This document shows, in pieces, positions 16,977 to 25,787 of a DNA stretch of 64,000 bases. The stretch is from Paenibacillus tengchongensis (GTDB taxonomy: Bacteria > Bacillota > Bacilli > Paenibacillales > Paenibacillaceae), in assembly GCF_008973665.1 (NCBI RefSeq), contig NZ_WACP01000016.1, forward strand, positions 1 to 64,000. The letters are read 5' to 3'. Under the pieces are notes generated by a model. The model searched no databases, was not told the origin of the DNA, and worked only from the letters and a program-made list of their open reading frames with translations. Numbering within the stretch: position 1 is the stretch's first letter; the number at the start of each line of letters is the position of its first letter. The translations under genes and the position numbers were made by a program.

Positions 16977-18161
16977 ATGGGGAGAATGCGTAAATGGGGA
17001 AGCCGCAGGGCCATACTGCCGGACCTGGGCCGTCTGCGGCTGCCGAAGATCAGCTGGAGCGGCGGCCCGCAGGCCAAGCGGAGCGCGGCATTCCGGTCCA
17101 GGCCGGCACGGACGCCGCTGATGGGTCCGCTGCGGCGCTCTCCGGCGTTTAAAGCGCGGCCGGGACGCCAGAGCCGCAAGGCTGCCGGAATCGGTCCTGC
17201 GGTACAGCGCCCCGGACCGGGGCAGCCGGGAAGCGGGACGTTAACGGGCTGGCAGGGATCAGGGAAGGCAAAAGCAGCCCAGCCTATTTATGGCGTGCGA
17301 GTACATAAGCCGCGCAGACGCCGCAGATTCTGGCTGATTGCCGGTCTGCTGCTCGTACTCAGCTTCATGCTGGGATTGCGCTATGTGGAACGGCATTTGC
17401 GGCCGCCGATCGTTCATCTGGCGCAAATCCGGGTCAAGCAGATTGCCACGGAGTCGATCAACAAGGCGATTACATCCCAGGTTGCAGATGAGGGAAATGC
17501 GGAAGCGCTGATCGACTGGAAAAGCGACAACGACGGCAAGATATCAGGCTTCATGCTGAACTATAAGGAGCATATGCGGATTACTTCACAAGCGGCTGAA
17601 GTCATTCAGACGACGCTCCAGGAGCTCCACAACCGCACGGAGCATATTCCCCTCGGCCAGGCGCTTGGCAGCCCGCTGATCGCTTCCTTCGGACCCGATG
17701 TGCCGATCAAGATAGAGCCGCAGGGCGCTGTAAAGGTGGAACTGAACACCCGCCAGAAGAATGCCGGCATCAATATGATTCTGGTCGAGGTGTATATCCA
17801 CATTGTGACCGAGGTGGCGGTCGTTATCCCTTTTGATATGGAGCCGCAGGTGGTGGACACGGAGATTCCCGTCTCTTATCTGATGGTGGTCGGAGATGTG
17901 CCGATGTACTATTACGACAATCAGGGCCAGCCGGTAGGCGACAACAGCGCCTCTGCCCCGGGCATCGCCATTCCTGCACCTGCACCTGCCGTTACGGAAA
18001 CGGCGCCGAACGGCGGAGCAGGTACGGGCAAAGAGGACGGCGGCACTGCTCCCGGCGGCGGAGAGCAGAATCACGAGTCTCCGGCTTCCGGCGGCAATGC
18101 GCCCGCAGTTCCGGAGGGCGGGAATGCAGGCGAGGGGAGCGGGGTCGGCGGAGGAGAATAA
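16977..18161 (+). CDS. yunB: Sporulation protein YunB
   Basis: YunB is a mother-cell sporulation protein in Bacillus (sigma-E controlled); its exact role is unclear. The 394-residue product is longer than the usual roughly 250. It has an Arg/Gly/Pro-rich basic N-terminal extension of about 110 residues, one membrane segment (LIAGLLLVLSFMLGLRYV), the conserved YunB domain (HLAQIRVKQIATESINKAI through VSYLMVVGDVPMYYYDNQG), and a C-terminal Gly/Ala/Pro low-complexity tail of about 70 residues. RBS GGAGGG precedes ATG16977. It is monocistronic and converges on the glycosyltransferase operon. Confidence 0.88.
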   Translation: MGRMRKWGSRRAILPDLGRLRLPKISWSGGPQAKRSAAFRSRPARTPLMGPLRRSPAFKARPGRQSRKAAGIGPAVQRPGPGQPGSGTLTGWQGSGKAKAAQPIYGVRVHKPRRRRRFWLIAGLLLVLSFMLGLRYVERHLRPPIVHLAQIRVKQIATESINKAITSQVADEGNAEALIDWKSDNDGKISGFMLNYKEHMRITSQAAEVIQTTLQELHNRTEHIPLGQALGSPLIASFGPDVPIKIEPQGAVKVELNTRQKNAGINMILVEVYIHIVTEVAVVIPFDMEPQVVDTEIPVSYLMVVGDVPMYYYDNQGQPVGDNSASAPGIAIPAPAPAVTETAPNGGAGTGKEDGGTAPGGGEQNHESPASGGNAPAVPEGGNAGEGSGVGGGE

Positions 18162-18174
18162 GCCATTGTTATAA

Positions 18175-18218
18175 AAAGCGGCAGTCCGGACAGCTTTCAT
18201 GTCCTGGACTGCCGTTTT
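18175..18218. terminator. Bidirectional terminator between yunB and the glycosyltransferase operon
   Basis: CGGCAGTCC (18179-18187) pairs with GGACTGCCG (18206-18214), with an inner GGAC/GTCC pairing. AAAAAG lies on one side and TTTTCT on the other, so it can serve both convergent transcripts. Confidence 0.88.
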
Positions 18219-20384
18219 CTATTTAGGATTGCTGCGCGCCTGAAGCTGCCTCTCTTCCAGAAGCGCGTGCCTGGCCAGCAGCGGCCAGGGGATGCCGCCT
18301 GCCGGCAAGCCTTGCGGGCAGGCGGCTGCTGCGAGCTGCAGCTTGCGGTAGGCCAGGCCGGTCCGCGCCGCCCGGCTGCCGGAGCTGTGCAGCGCGCGTT
18401 CGGTTGCCGCAGGCAGCGGGGCAGGCAGGCCGCAGGAAGCGGCCACAGCGGCCTGCAGCAGCCATTCGGCTGGGCCCGGGGGCTCTGCCGCCGCACAGGG
18501 GCCAGCCGGGCCGGAAGGAGTCTGGCTTGCTTCCGTTAGTGACAGGATAGGAGAGCTGGCCGCGGCATCGTCGAACAAATGTCCCGGAGCGCGGGCGCTT
18601 GCATCCATGCGGAGCAGGTCATGGAGCTGTGCGCCCCGATCCGGTGAAGGCTTGGGTGCTGCCCCTGCAGACTTCCCGCCGGCATGCCTGGCTGTCAGCC
18701 TGCACCACCTCTGCCGCACGCCGGGCGGCGCGGCGAGCAGGCCGCACCAGAGCGGCTGGGGCAGCCCGCTCCAGCGCAGCTGCGGTGCGCGCTCGGCCAA
18801 GGCGAGCAGCGCCTCCCAGGCCGCGACCTGCAGCAGCAGCTGCGCGGCATAGGCCAGGTCGGCCGGCGGCGGAGCGCCGGCCGCTTCCGGGCCTGCCCGC
18901 AGGAGGCGGCCGACTGCGGCGAGGCCCGGACGGAGCGCGGCCAGCTCCGCGAGCCGCTGCGCTTCAGCCGCGCGGTCCCCGGCGCGGCAGGCCCAGGCCC
19001 ACAGGTAGCCGGAGATGTCCGGCTGCCCCGGGCGCTCTTCCCGCAGCCGCTCCAGCTTGGCGGCTGCCCGGCGGGCCTGGTCCTCCTGCCCGGCGAGCTC
19101 CGGCAGGAGGACCAGGATGCGGCGCACGGCCGCAGGCAGCTGCGGCGCCGCTGCAAGCGCTGCGAGCCAGCCGAAGGCGCGGGCGTTCAGCGCAGCGGGC
19201 ACGAGCCGGCCGAGCAGCGCGGCCGGCAGTCTGGCGCGGCAGGACCGGGTCAGCTCGGTGAGCCGCTCCTGCTCTCCCGCCAGCAGGCTGAGCGCTAATA
19301 GCGCCTCCCAGGCGGCGGGATGCTCCGGCTTATAGCGGACCGCCTGCCCGTAATGCTCCAGCGCCTCCGGGAACAGAAACAGCCGCTCGCATACCTGGCC
19401 CGCCAGCAGCCGGGTGCGTTCTTCGCCGCTTCCGGCGGATGACGGGTATTTGTGCGCGGTATTTCCGCTGGCGAGCGCCTGCAGCAGCAGCTTGTAGGGC
19501 TCCTGCAAGCTGCCCTCCTCCAGCAGCATAATCGCTCTGCTCTCCAGCAGATCCGTGAAGTCAGGGAACAGTGACAGGCCACTCTGATATACTGTCCCTG
19601 CTTCTTCGCGGCGGCCGCAAGCCTGCAGGGCGTAAGCGGTCTTCAAATAGAGGTCGGCGGCATAGCCCGAGTCCGGCGAAAGGCCGGGCAGCAGCGGCAG
19701 AAGCTGATCAGCCGCCCCGCTGTATTGCCCGAGCTGGTAGTATTCCGCACCCAGGGCATAACGGAGCATACCGCTGTGCGGATCGGCTGCCAGCGCCGCA
19801 TGGATCAGCTGCAGATTGCGGTTCGCTTTATCTTTCTGCTGCAGTTCACGCTCCAGGTAGCCGTAATGGTGGACCGGCAGCTGGGCAAAAGCGATATGGC
19901 CGCCCGGCAGCGCCCATATGCTGCTGGCGGCCTCCTCATGAATGCTGCCGGTGAAGCGGATCCGTTCATCGTTGCGGAACAGCCGGCAGATATTGTCGGT
20001 GACATATTGCCCCTCGGCCTGACCGCCCACATAGTGGATGAAGGGCAGGAAATAACCATCGGCCTGCCGGGAATCCAGCAGCAGGCGCAGCGCCTCCGGC
20101 TCCCAGTCCCCGGCGGCTTCATCGGCATCGAGCACCAGAATCCAGGAGCGGGTAGCCGCCCGGAGGCTGCGGTTTCGCGCCTTGGCGAAATCCTCCTCCC
20201 AGGGGATGTTTATTACCTGCGCTCCATAGCTTCGGGCGATGTCCCGGCTGTCGTCGCGGGAGCCGGTGTCGGCTACAATGATCTCGGCCACCAGTCCCTG
20301 CACGGAGGACAGACACCGCTCCAGGTGGCGTGCCTCGTTCTTGACGATCATGCACAGCGAGAGGTCGGGGACGCGGTCGGCCAT
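18219..20384 (-). CDS. GT2 glycosyltransferase with TPR and alanine-rich C-terminal region
   Basis: Third gene of a three-gene glycosyltransferase operon; 721 residues. Residues about 7-230 form a GT-A domain: SLCMIVKNEARHLERCL, DTGSRDDSRD, and LVLDADEA with the metal-binding DxD-type motif. This subgroup (SunS/WaaE-like GT2) typically transfers sugars to proteins or glycans in the cytoplasm. TPR-like helical repeats follow (about 230-480), then a strongly Ala/Pro/Leu-rich region encoded by extremely GC-rich DNA (about 18600-19320). It starts 7 nt after the upstream gene with RBS GGAG. No signal peptide or membrane anchor. The acceptor is unknown; the neighbouring repeat protein is the obvious candidate. 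Confidence 0.85.
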   Translation of the reverse strand: MADRVPDLSLCMIVKNEARHLERCLSSVQGLVAEIIVADTGSRDDSRDIARSYGAQVINIPWEEDFAKARNRSLRAATRSWILVLDADEAAGDWEPEALRLLLDSRQADGYFLPFIHYVGGQAEGQYVTDNICRLFRNDERIRFTGSIHEEAASSIWALPGGHIAFAQLPVHHYGYLERELQQKDKANRNLQLIHAALAADPHSGMLRYALGAEYYQLGQYSGAADQLLPLLPGLSPDSGYAADLYLKTAYALQACGRREEAGTVYQSGLSLFPDFTDLLESRAIMLLEEGSLQEPYKLLLQALASGNTAHKYPSSAGSGEERTRLLAGQVCERLFLFPEALEHYGQAVRYKPEHPAAWEALLALSLLAGEQERLTELTRSCRARLPAALLGRLVPAALNARAFGWLAALAAAPQLPAAVRRILVLLPELAGQEDQARRAAAKLERLREERPGQPDISGYLWAWACRAGDRAAEAQRLAELAALRPGLAAVGRLLRAGPEAAGAPPPADLAYAAQLLLQVAAWEALLALAERAPQLRWSGLPQPLWCGLLAAPPGVRQRWCRLTARHAGGKSAGAAPKPSPDRGAQLHDLLRMDASARAPGHLFDDAAASSPILSLTEASQTPSGPAGPCAAAEPPGPAEWLLQAAVAASCGLPAPLPAATERALHSSGSRAARTGLAYRKLQLAAAACPQGLPAGGIPWPLLARHALLEERQLQARSNPK

Positions 20385-20391
20385 CCGTGCC

Positions 20392-22020
20392 TTACTCCCC
20401 GGAGCCCGGCAGCGGCAGGATCAGCCGGGCTCTGGCCGCCGCCGCAGCGTAGGCGGAAGCGGCGGGCACCCCGGCAAGCGCGCGGTCGGCCAGCAGCAGC
20501 CAGGCCCGGCTTTGCCGGATGGACGGCCGGTCCGGCGGCCGGTCCGGTGCCGCCCCATCCAGCAGTGCAAGGATGTCTTCCCGGGTCAGCGGCTCAGCTT
20601 TATCCAGGCAGTCTTGCAGCAGGCTGGCCAGCCGCACAATTACTGCGTCAGGCTTGCCGCTGCTGTCTGTGCAGCTGTTGTCTGCCCCTGCCGTACCGCG
20701 CTGATCTTCTCCGCCGTCAGCAGTATCTATATTTCCGCTGCTTACGCTGCCATCTCCGCCGTCGAGCTCCGCACGACAGACAGAGGCCGCTGCTGCAAAG
20801 CAGCCGTCCCGCAGCAGCAGTTCTAGGATGCGCGGGCGCTCTGCCGCCCACATCTCCGGCAGATGCCGGGCCAGCCAGCCGGGGATTTCATGTTCCCGGC
20901 CTGCGCATTTCAGCGTCCGCACGAGCCGGGCGAGCAGCGGCCAGGGCTCGGGGTGCAGCCGCGCCGCCTGTATATAGCAGGCCACGGCGTCGCTGATTTC
21001 ACCGGTCTCCTGGGACAGCTGCCCGAGTGCGGCCAGCGTAAGATAGCTGCCATACCCGGCTTCCGTATGGTAAGCCGGGGGGGACGCGCCGATGCGCAGC
21101 GCTTCGCGGAGCGACCTTCCTGCTGCAGCGAATGCTCCGCCCTGCATCAGCAGTACGCCCAGCAGATGGTGCAGATCGGTATAATCCGGGAACAGGGTGA
21201 GTCCCTCCCTGCAGACGGAGAGTGCGGAAGGAAGTCCGCCCAGCGCCAGGTGACACCGGACCTTATATTTATATAAGAGGTGAACATAGCTGGTACCGGC
21301 CTCCGACAGCTTCAGCGATTCCGCAATATGGTGCAGGGCCGGATCATACTCGCCCAGGCGCATATATTCGACGGCCATATTGTAATGATGGAACCCGTCG
21401 CCCGGTTCCTGCTTCAACTGCTCCTCAAGCAGCCGGAGATTGCGGCTGATTTTGTCCTTCCGGGCCACAACGCCGTCGGCATATCCGTAGTGATGAATCA
21501 CGGCCGAGGTCAGATGCATCGCCGCCTCAGGTCTGGTCCCGACAATGACACTGGCGATCTGCTCATGGATAATGCCGGTAAAGCGGTACTCCGGCCGGTT
21601 GCGGAACATCCGCAGGATCGGATTGACCGTAATGGTTGGCGAGAGACGGCTCAGTCCCCGGTGATTATGAATCCGCAGGAAAAAAGCTTCATACTCCGTA
21701 TGCTGCGCACAGATCAGCAGCTCCTCCCGGCTGTCTGCCTCCAGCTCCTCATCGGCATCGAGCACCAGAATCCAGGCTCCCCGGGCCCGTTCCAGCCCGG
21801 CATTGCGGGCGGCGGCGAAGTCGCCGTTCCAGGGGAACTTCACAAGCCTTGCGCCGTATTCCCGGGCAATCTGCGGTGTGGCATCGGTGGAGCCGGTATC
21901 GACCACGATGATCTCGTCAGCCACGCCGCGAACGCTGTTTAAGCATCCGGCGAGCGTTTCTGCTTCATTTTTAACAATCATGCACAGGGAAATCAGCGGC
22001 TTGCGCGGCAGCTTCTTCAT
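20392..22020 (-). CDS. GT2 glycosyltransferase with TPR repeats
   Basis: Second gene of the glycosyltransferase operon, 542 residues. The GT-A domain opens with SLCMIVKNEAETLAGCLNSV, then DTGSTDATPQIAREYGA and LVLDADEELEA. TPR-like helices follow from about residue 230 (HHYNMAVEYMRLGEYDPALHH and repeats). The ATG at 22020 overlaps the upstream TGA (ATGA, 22017-22020) after GGAGGAAG, so translation is coupled; the longer frame to 22056 is not needed. It is a clear paralog of both neighbours, pointing to duplication within the operon. Confidence 0.87.
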   Translation of the reverse strand: MKKLPRKPLISLCMIVKNEAETLAGCLNSVRGVADEIIVVDTGSTDATPQIAREYGARLVKFPWNGDFAAARNAGLERARGAWILVLDADEELEADSREELLICAQHTEYEAFFLRIHNHRGLSRLSPTITVNPILRMFRNRPEYRFTGIIHEQIASVIVGTRPEAAMHLTSAVIHHYGYADGVVARKDKISRNLRLLEEQLKQEPGDGFHHYNMAVEYMRLGEYDPALHHIAESLKLSEAGTSYVHLLYKYKVRCHLALGGLPSALSVCREGLTLFPDYTDLHHLLGVLLMQGGAFAAAGRSLREALRIGASPPAYHTEAGYGSYLTLAALGQLSQETGEISDAVACYIQAARLHPEPWPLLARLVRTLKCAGREHEIPGWLARHLPEMWAAERPRILELLLRDGCFAAAASVCRAELDGGDGSVSSGNIDTADGGEDQRGTAGADNSCTDSSGKPDAVIVRLASLLQDCLDKAEPLTREDILALLDGAAPDRPPDRPSIRQSRAWLLLADRALAGVPAASAYAAAAARARLILPLPGSGE

Positions 22021-24047
22021 GGCTTGCTTCCTCCCCGGAGCTGATGGCAGCTCCACTCAGTATGCCAGGGCACGCGGTTCAACTGGGCAATCGCATTGCC
22101 GATCCCCGCGAGGTCTTCGCGCAGCGGTGAATGGGCCGGATGCTCATGTTCGGGCTGAAGCGCCTGCTCCAGTTCTTGTTTGGCCTGATGGAGCAAACAC
22201 AGCGACAAGCCGATCCGTGCCGCCTCAACGCCCGGCTCCGTCTCCGCCGCTTGCCGGAAGCAATCCGCAGCCTGCGTATAATGACCCTTGTCAAAAAGCA
22301 TTTCTCCCAGATAAAAAGCGCTGCCGCCCTGTAAACGCCCGGCCTCGGCCAGCCGGATGAACAGCTCCCCGGCCCCGGCCCGCCGGCCTTCCAGATAAAG
22401 CGCCCCGGCCAGTTCCTGCAGGCAGGCGGGATAGGCTTCAGCCAAAGCGGAAGCGAGCGGGTAAAGGTGCAGCTTGACGGATAAGCGGATCAGCTCGGAG
22501 GCGATTTCGGAGCAGTGGCCTGCTGAGGGGGCGGTATTCGCCGCCTGTTGCCCAAGGTGCTGTTCCAGACGCTCTGCTCCGGCACGCAGCCATGCAGAGC
22601 GGTCCGGGGCCTCTTGCAGTACAACTGCCCCCGCCAGCTCCCAGCGGCACAGGAGCTGCAGCAGCCAAAGACTGCGCGGCAGCTCTGCCTTGTCCCTGTC
22701 AGTGAACAGCGTGTTCATGCTTCTCTCCAGCGTCTCGTCCGCTTCCTGCGGCTTACCGGCGGCGAGCAGCGCCGAGATGAACAGCGGAGCGGTCTCCGGC
22801 TCCAGCGGATAAAGATTTTGCTCCAGCCGCGTGATGGCATCATAAGCCCCGGTATCGTACAAGGCGCTAACAATAGCTGCTCTTCCGGCAGACTGCTCCG
22901 GCGGAACCAGCGTCTGCAGCAGCGCCGCAATGTCCGCCTCCGGCACATCCAGGCGCTGAAAAGCTTCGGAAATTCCGCACAATGCCTCCAGGTAAAGGGG
23001 GTGCTGCTGAAGCGCCCGGTAATACAGTCTCGCGGCCTCCTCCCACTTGCCCATCCGGGCGGCAATGCCGCCCATTCGGCCAAGCGGACGATAAGTCGCA
23101 CTGCCGGCCTCGCTGACGTATTTGCCCTGCGGCACATTCCCAACCGAGAGAGCTTCCGCCTGCTGATAATGCTGAAAGGCCATTTCCAGCTGTCCCTGCT
23201 GCTCCCGGGATTGTCCCTGAAGCAGCTGCAGATCGGGATAGTCCGGGTAACGTTCCAGCTCGCGTACTAGCAGGCCGTCGATTTCCCTCAGCTTGCCTGC
23301 GGACAGGTATATTTTGCAAAGATCGCGGACCATGGAGGGACGGAAGGAGGCTTGTGCGGGAGCCTGGACGAGTGCGCGGCGCAGCAGCTTTTCCGCTTCG
23401 TCGGTGCGTCCGGCCCGGCAGCAGACCACGGCCAGGTTGTAGCTGTAAAATGCATTGCCGGGATCTTTGGCCAGGGCGCGGCGCAGCAGCTCTTCGTTGC
23501 GTCCGCTTTTATTTTTGGCGGCCATAAGTCCGGGGAGATAGCCGAAATGAACAATCTGGACAGCGCTGTCCGCGATGGAGTGCAGTCCTGTGCGTTCAAT
23601 GATGGAAGCGTCGGCTCCTTCGTGGATGATCCCTTGGTAGCGGTAGCCCAATCCGTTGCGGAATAGCCGCACGCTTCTGTGGGTTACGCGATCTTCTGCC
23701 CTCGTGCCTACCCAATTGTCAATGAGGACGGTAAAAGCGGTTGACTCCGTACTCCGGAGGATTGCCCGGATATCCGCAACCCTTGTCTGTAACTGTTCAT
23801 CGGCATCCAGGACCAGTATCCAATCGGTGGCGGCACGGGCCAGTCCTGCATTGCGCGCCTCCGAGAAATTATCGTTCCATTCAAAGTGCAGCACATGGGT
23901 GCCATAGGACCGGGCCACCTCTACGGTGTTATCCGTGGAGCCGGTATCCACGACGATGATTTCGTCTGCGCCGGCCAGGCTGTCAAGACATTGGCGCAGG
24001 AGGTCCGCTTCATTTTTGACGATCAGATGTACTCCGAGTGTAGGCAT
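22017..24047 (-). CDS. GT2 glycosyltransferase with extended TPR array
   Basis: First gene of the three-gene operon, 676 residues. GT-A domain at the N-terminus (GVHLIVKNEADLLRQCLDSL, DTGSTDNTVEVARSYG, LVLDADEQLQ), followed by a long TPR superhelix with recognisable repeats such as NAFYSYNLAVVCCRAGRTDE. ATG24047 is preferred because AAGGAG lies 7 nt upstream; GTG24053 is too close to it. A 159-bp gap with an inverted repeat separates it from the repeat-protein gene upstream on the same strand, so the four genes could be one transcript. Likely role: cytoplasmic glycosylation of a spore or cell surface protein. Confidence 0.87.
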   Translation of the reverse strand: MPTLGVHLIVKNEADLLRQCLDSLAGADEIIVVDTGSTDNTVEVARSYGTHVLHFEWNDNFSEARNAGLARAATDWILVLDADEQLQTRVADIRAILRSTESTAFTVLIDNWVGTRAEDRVTHRSVRLFRNGLGYRYQGIIHEGADASIIERTGLHSIADSAVQIVHFGYLPGLMAAKNKSGRNEELLRRALAKDPGNAFYSYNLAVVCCRAGRTDEAEKLLRRALVQAPAQASFRPSMVRDLCKIYLSAGKLREIDGLLVRELERYPDYPDLQLLQGQSREQQGQLEMAFQHYQQAEALSVGNVPQGKYVSEAGSATYRPLGRMGGIAARMGKWEEAARLYYRALQQHPLYLEALCGISEAFQRLDVPEADIAALLQTLVPPEQSAGRAAIVSALYDTGAYDAITRLEQNLYPLEPETAPLFISALLAAGKPQEADETLERSMNTLFTDRDKAELPRSLWLLQLLCRWELAGAVVLQEAPDRSAWLRAGAERLEQHLGQQAANTAPSAGHCSEIASELIRLSVKLHLYPLASALAEAYPACLQELAGALYLEGRRAGAGELFIRLAEAGRLQGGSAFYLGEMLFDKGHYTQAADCFRQAAETEPGVEAARIGLSLCLLHQAKQELEQALQPEHEHPAHSPLREDLAGIGNAIAQLNRVPWHTEWSCHQLRGGSKP

Positions 24048-24133
24048 AAGCACGCTCCTTCCTCCTAGGCGGTTCTGCCGGATAAAATGCGGTTGAAGCG
24101 GGACGGCGCGGGAAACCGCACCCTGTGTACGCA

Positions 24134-24169
24134 GGCAAAGAGCACATGGGGGCCATGCACTCTTTTGCC
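24134..24169 (-). repeat. Inverted repeat between the repeat-protein gene and the GT operon
   Basis: GGCAAAGAG (24134-24142) pairs with CTCTTTTGCC (24160-24169, one extra T), with inner CATGG-ggg-CCATG. There is no T-tract on the minus strand, so it is an attenuator, RNA-stability hairpin or operator rather than a clear terminator. Confidence 0.45.
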
Positions 24170-24206
24170 CAAGGTATGATTCTTTAATTTATGAAAAAAG
24201 CTGACG

Positions 24207-25511
24207 TTACGTTCCCTGCGCATCGAAAATGACATTGATTGCAGAGGCGGCACCCGGTGTGGCCGACTGGTAGGAGAGACGGGTGTATTTCAGGAACCGG
24301 GCCGGAACAATGACGTCGACAGAACCGGCAGGCAAAGGGTTATCTCCGGTTGTGTCGATAAAGTAGTTCGTTCCATCCGCGCTGATCTCCACCCGCGTAT
24401 TGACCGGATTCGCCCCGGTGTTCACGACGAAGTAGGAATAGGTGCCGAGGACACTGGTCGTTTGTGCCGGAAGCGGAGTATACGCGTCAGCGGTAGGAAT
24501 GCCGATAAAGCTCTCCTCCACGAAGCTGCGCTGCGAAATAAACGTTACGCTGTCCAGCGTACCGGCGGTAATGGTGGCCCCGAGTACGCTGGTGATCGTG
24601 CCATCCAGCAACGTGCCGACCGAGCCGACCGAGGACAGGGTACCGGCGGTAATCGTAGCTCCAAGCACGCTGGTGATCGTGCCGCCTAACAATGCACCTA
24701 CAGCGGATAGCGTACCGGCAGTGATGGTTGCGCCGAGCACGCTGGTGATCGTGCCGCCTAACAATGTACCTACAGCAGATAGCGTACCGGCAGTGATGGT
24801 TGCGCCGAGCACGCTGGTAATGGTGCCATCCAGCAGTGTGCCGACCGAGCCGACCGAGGACAGGGTACCGGCGGTAATCGTAGCTCCAAGCACGCTGGTG
24901 ATCGTGCCGCCTAACAATGTGCCTACAGCGGACAAGGTACCGGCGGTAATGGTGGCCCCGAGTACGCTGGTGATCGTGCCATCCAGCAGTGTGCCGACCG
25001 AGCCGACCGAGGACAACGTACCGGCAGTGATCGTAGCGCCTAATACGCTAGTAATGGTTCCGCCTAACAGTGTACCCACAGCGGACAAGGTACCGGCGGT
25101 AATCGTAGCTCCAAGTACGCTGGTGATCGTGCCACCCAGCAGTGTGCCGACCGAGCCGACCGAGGACAACGTACCGGCGGTAATAGTTGCCCCGAGTACG
25201 CTGGTGATCGTGCCACCCAGCAGTGTGCCGACCGAGCCGACCGAGGACAACGTACCGGCGGTAATGGTTGCGCCGAGCACGCTGGTAATAGTGCCATCCA
25301 GCAGTGTGTCGACCGAGCCGACCGAGGACAACGTACCGGCGGTGATCGTGGTGCCAAGTACGCTGGTGATGGTGCCCCCCAGGATAACTGTGGTTAAATT
25401 GCCGCTGGGATCGGTCAGTAAGGGCAGATCGGTAGAGGTTGAAGGATCCCGCCCGAAAATAAGCGCACGCAGATTATCCGGGTTGGTTTGGAATGAACTG
25501 AAATTCGGCAA
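24207..25511 (-). CDS. Tandem-repeat surface protein with DUF6385-like C-terminus
   Basis: A 434-residue protein with a unique N-terminus (about 1-43), eleven tandem units of 24 or 27 residues built around GTITSVLGATITAGTLS (about 44-320; the last is truncated), and a C-terminal domain of about 110 residues (ESFIGIPTADAYTPLPAQ onward) that I associate with DUF6385. Dense Thr/Ser in the repeats offers many O-glycosylation sites. There is no signal peptide or LPXTG motif, which is typical of spore-coat or exosporium proteins assembled by the mother cell. The start is TTG25511, preceded by AAAGGGTG; no ATG fits. It lies upstream of three glycosyltransferases on the same strand. Confidence 0.8.
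   Translation of the reverse strand: MPNFSSFQTNPDNLRALIFGRDPSTSTDLPLLTDPSGNLTTVILGGTITSVLGTTITAGTLSSVGSVDTLLDGTITSVLGATITAGTLSSVGSVGTLLGGTITSVLGATITAGTLSSVGSVGTLLGGTITSVLGATITAGTLSAVGTLLGGTITSVLGATITAGTLSSVGSVGTLLDGTITSVLGATITAGTLSAVGTLLGGTITSVLGATITAGTLSSVGSVGTLLDGTITSVLGATITAGTLSAVGTLLGGTITSVLGATITAGTLSAVGALLGGTITSVLGATITAGTLSSVGSVGTLLDGTITSVLGATITAGTLDSVTFISQRSFVEESFIGIPTADAYTPLPAQTTSVLGTYSYFVVNTGANPVNTRVEISADGTNYFIDTTGDNPLPAGSVDVIVPARFLKYTRLSYQSATPGAASAINVIFDAQGT
24552..25382. repeat. Eleven-unit 72/81-bp tandem repeat array
   Basis: Six 81-bp and four 72-bp units plus one partial unit. The two lengths differ by 9 bp (Ser-Val-Gly present or absent), so all length changes keep frame. DNA identity between units is high, with a few synonymous variants, suggesting recent expansion by slippage or recombination. 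Because no stops arise, the antisense strand is also open over this stretch. Confidence 0.9.
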
Positions 25512-25574
25512 GCTGATTCACCCTTTCTTTTGTTCAACTTATATAGATTTGTCATCAGTAGACTTGCTCATAAA

Positions 25575-25602
25575 AAGACCCAGGATACCTCGTCTGGGTC
25601 TT
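25575..25602. terminator. Hairpin in the divergent intergenic region
   Basis: AAGACCCAG and CTGGGTCTT form a 9-bp stem with a loop of about 10 nt. On the minus strand it is followed by TTTTTATG, so it could stop antisense transcripts entering the repeat-protein gene. No minus-strand gene ends here, so a regulatory role is possible. Confidence 0.45.
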
Positions 25603-25728
25603 CATGCACAAAAACAAGCGGAAAGCCTGTACGTTTTGGAACCATTCGCGAATGGTGTGATACCAATATATGAGGATATTAAGAGAATGACCGGGCGCAG
25701 CCGGCAAAAATATGCGGATTACCGAACA

Positions 25729-25755
25729 ACCTGTCAACCGGCGGCGCATACGATA
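25729..25755 (+). promoter_or_regulatory. Sigma-K (or sigma-E)-like promoter of the paralogous pair
   Basis: AC (25729-25730), a 16-bp spacer and CATACGATA (25747-25755) match the sigma-K pattern AC-N16-CATANNNTA. The RBS is about 20 bp further on and the ATG at 25788. This suggests late mother-cell expression. The motif is short and was judged by eye. Confidence 0.5.
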
Positions 25756-25787
25756 AGAATATGCTGAGAGAAATGGAGGATGAAGCC

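Noticed and set aside
18599..19261. Plus-strand ORFs opposite the GC-rich part of the third glycosyltransferase
   Set aside because: Extreme GC content removes stop codons in all frames; products are Arg/Ala/Pro-rich without start signals.
24442..25767. Plus-strand ORF of 441 residues with Val/Pro/Ser repeats
   Set aside because: Antisense of the tandem-repeat gene; open only because the repeat unit lacks antisense stops and its length is a multiple of three. The minus-strand protein has an SD, a unique N-terminus and a recognisable C-terminal domain.
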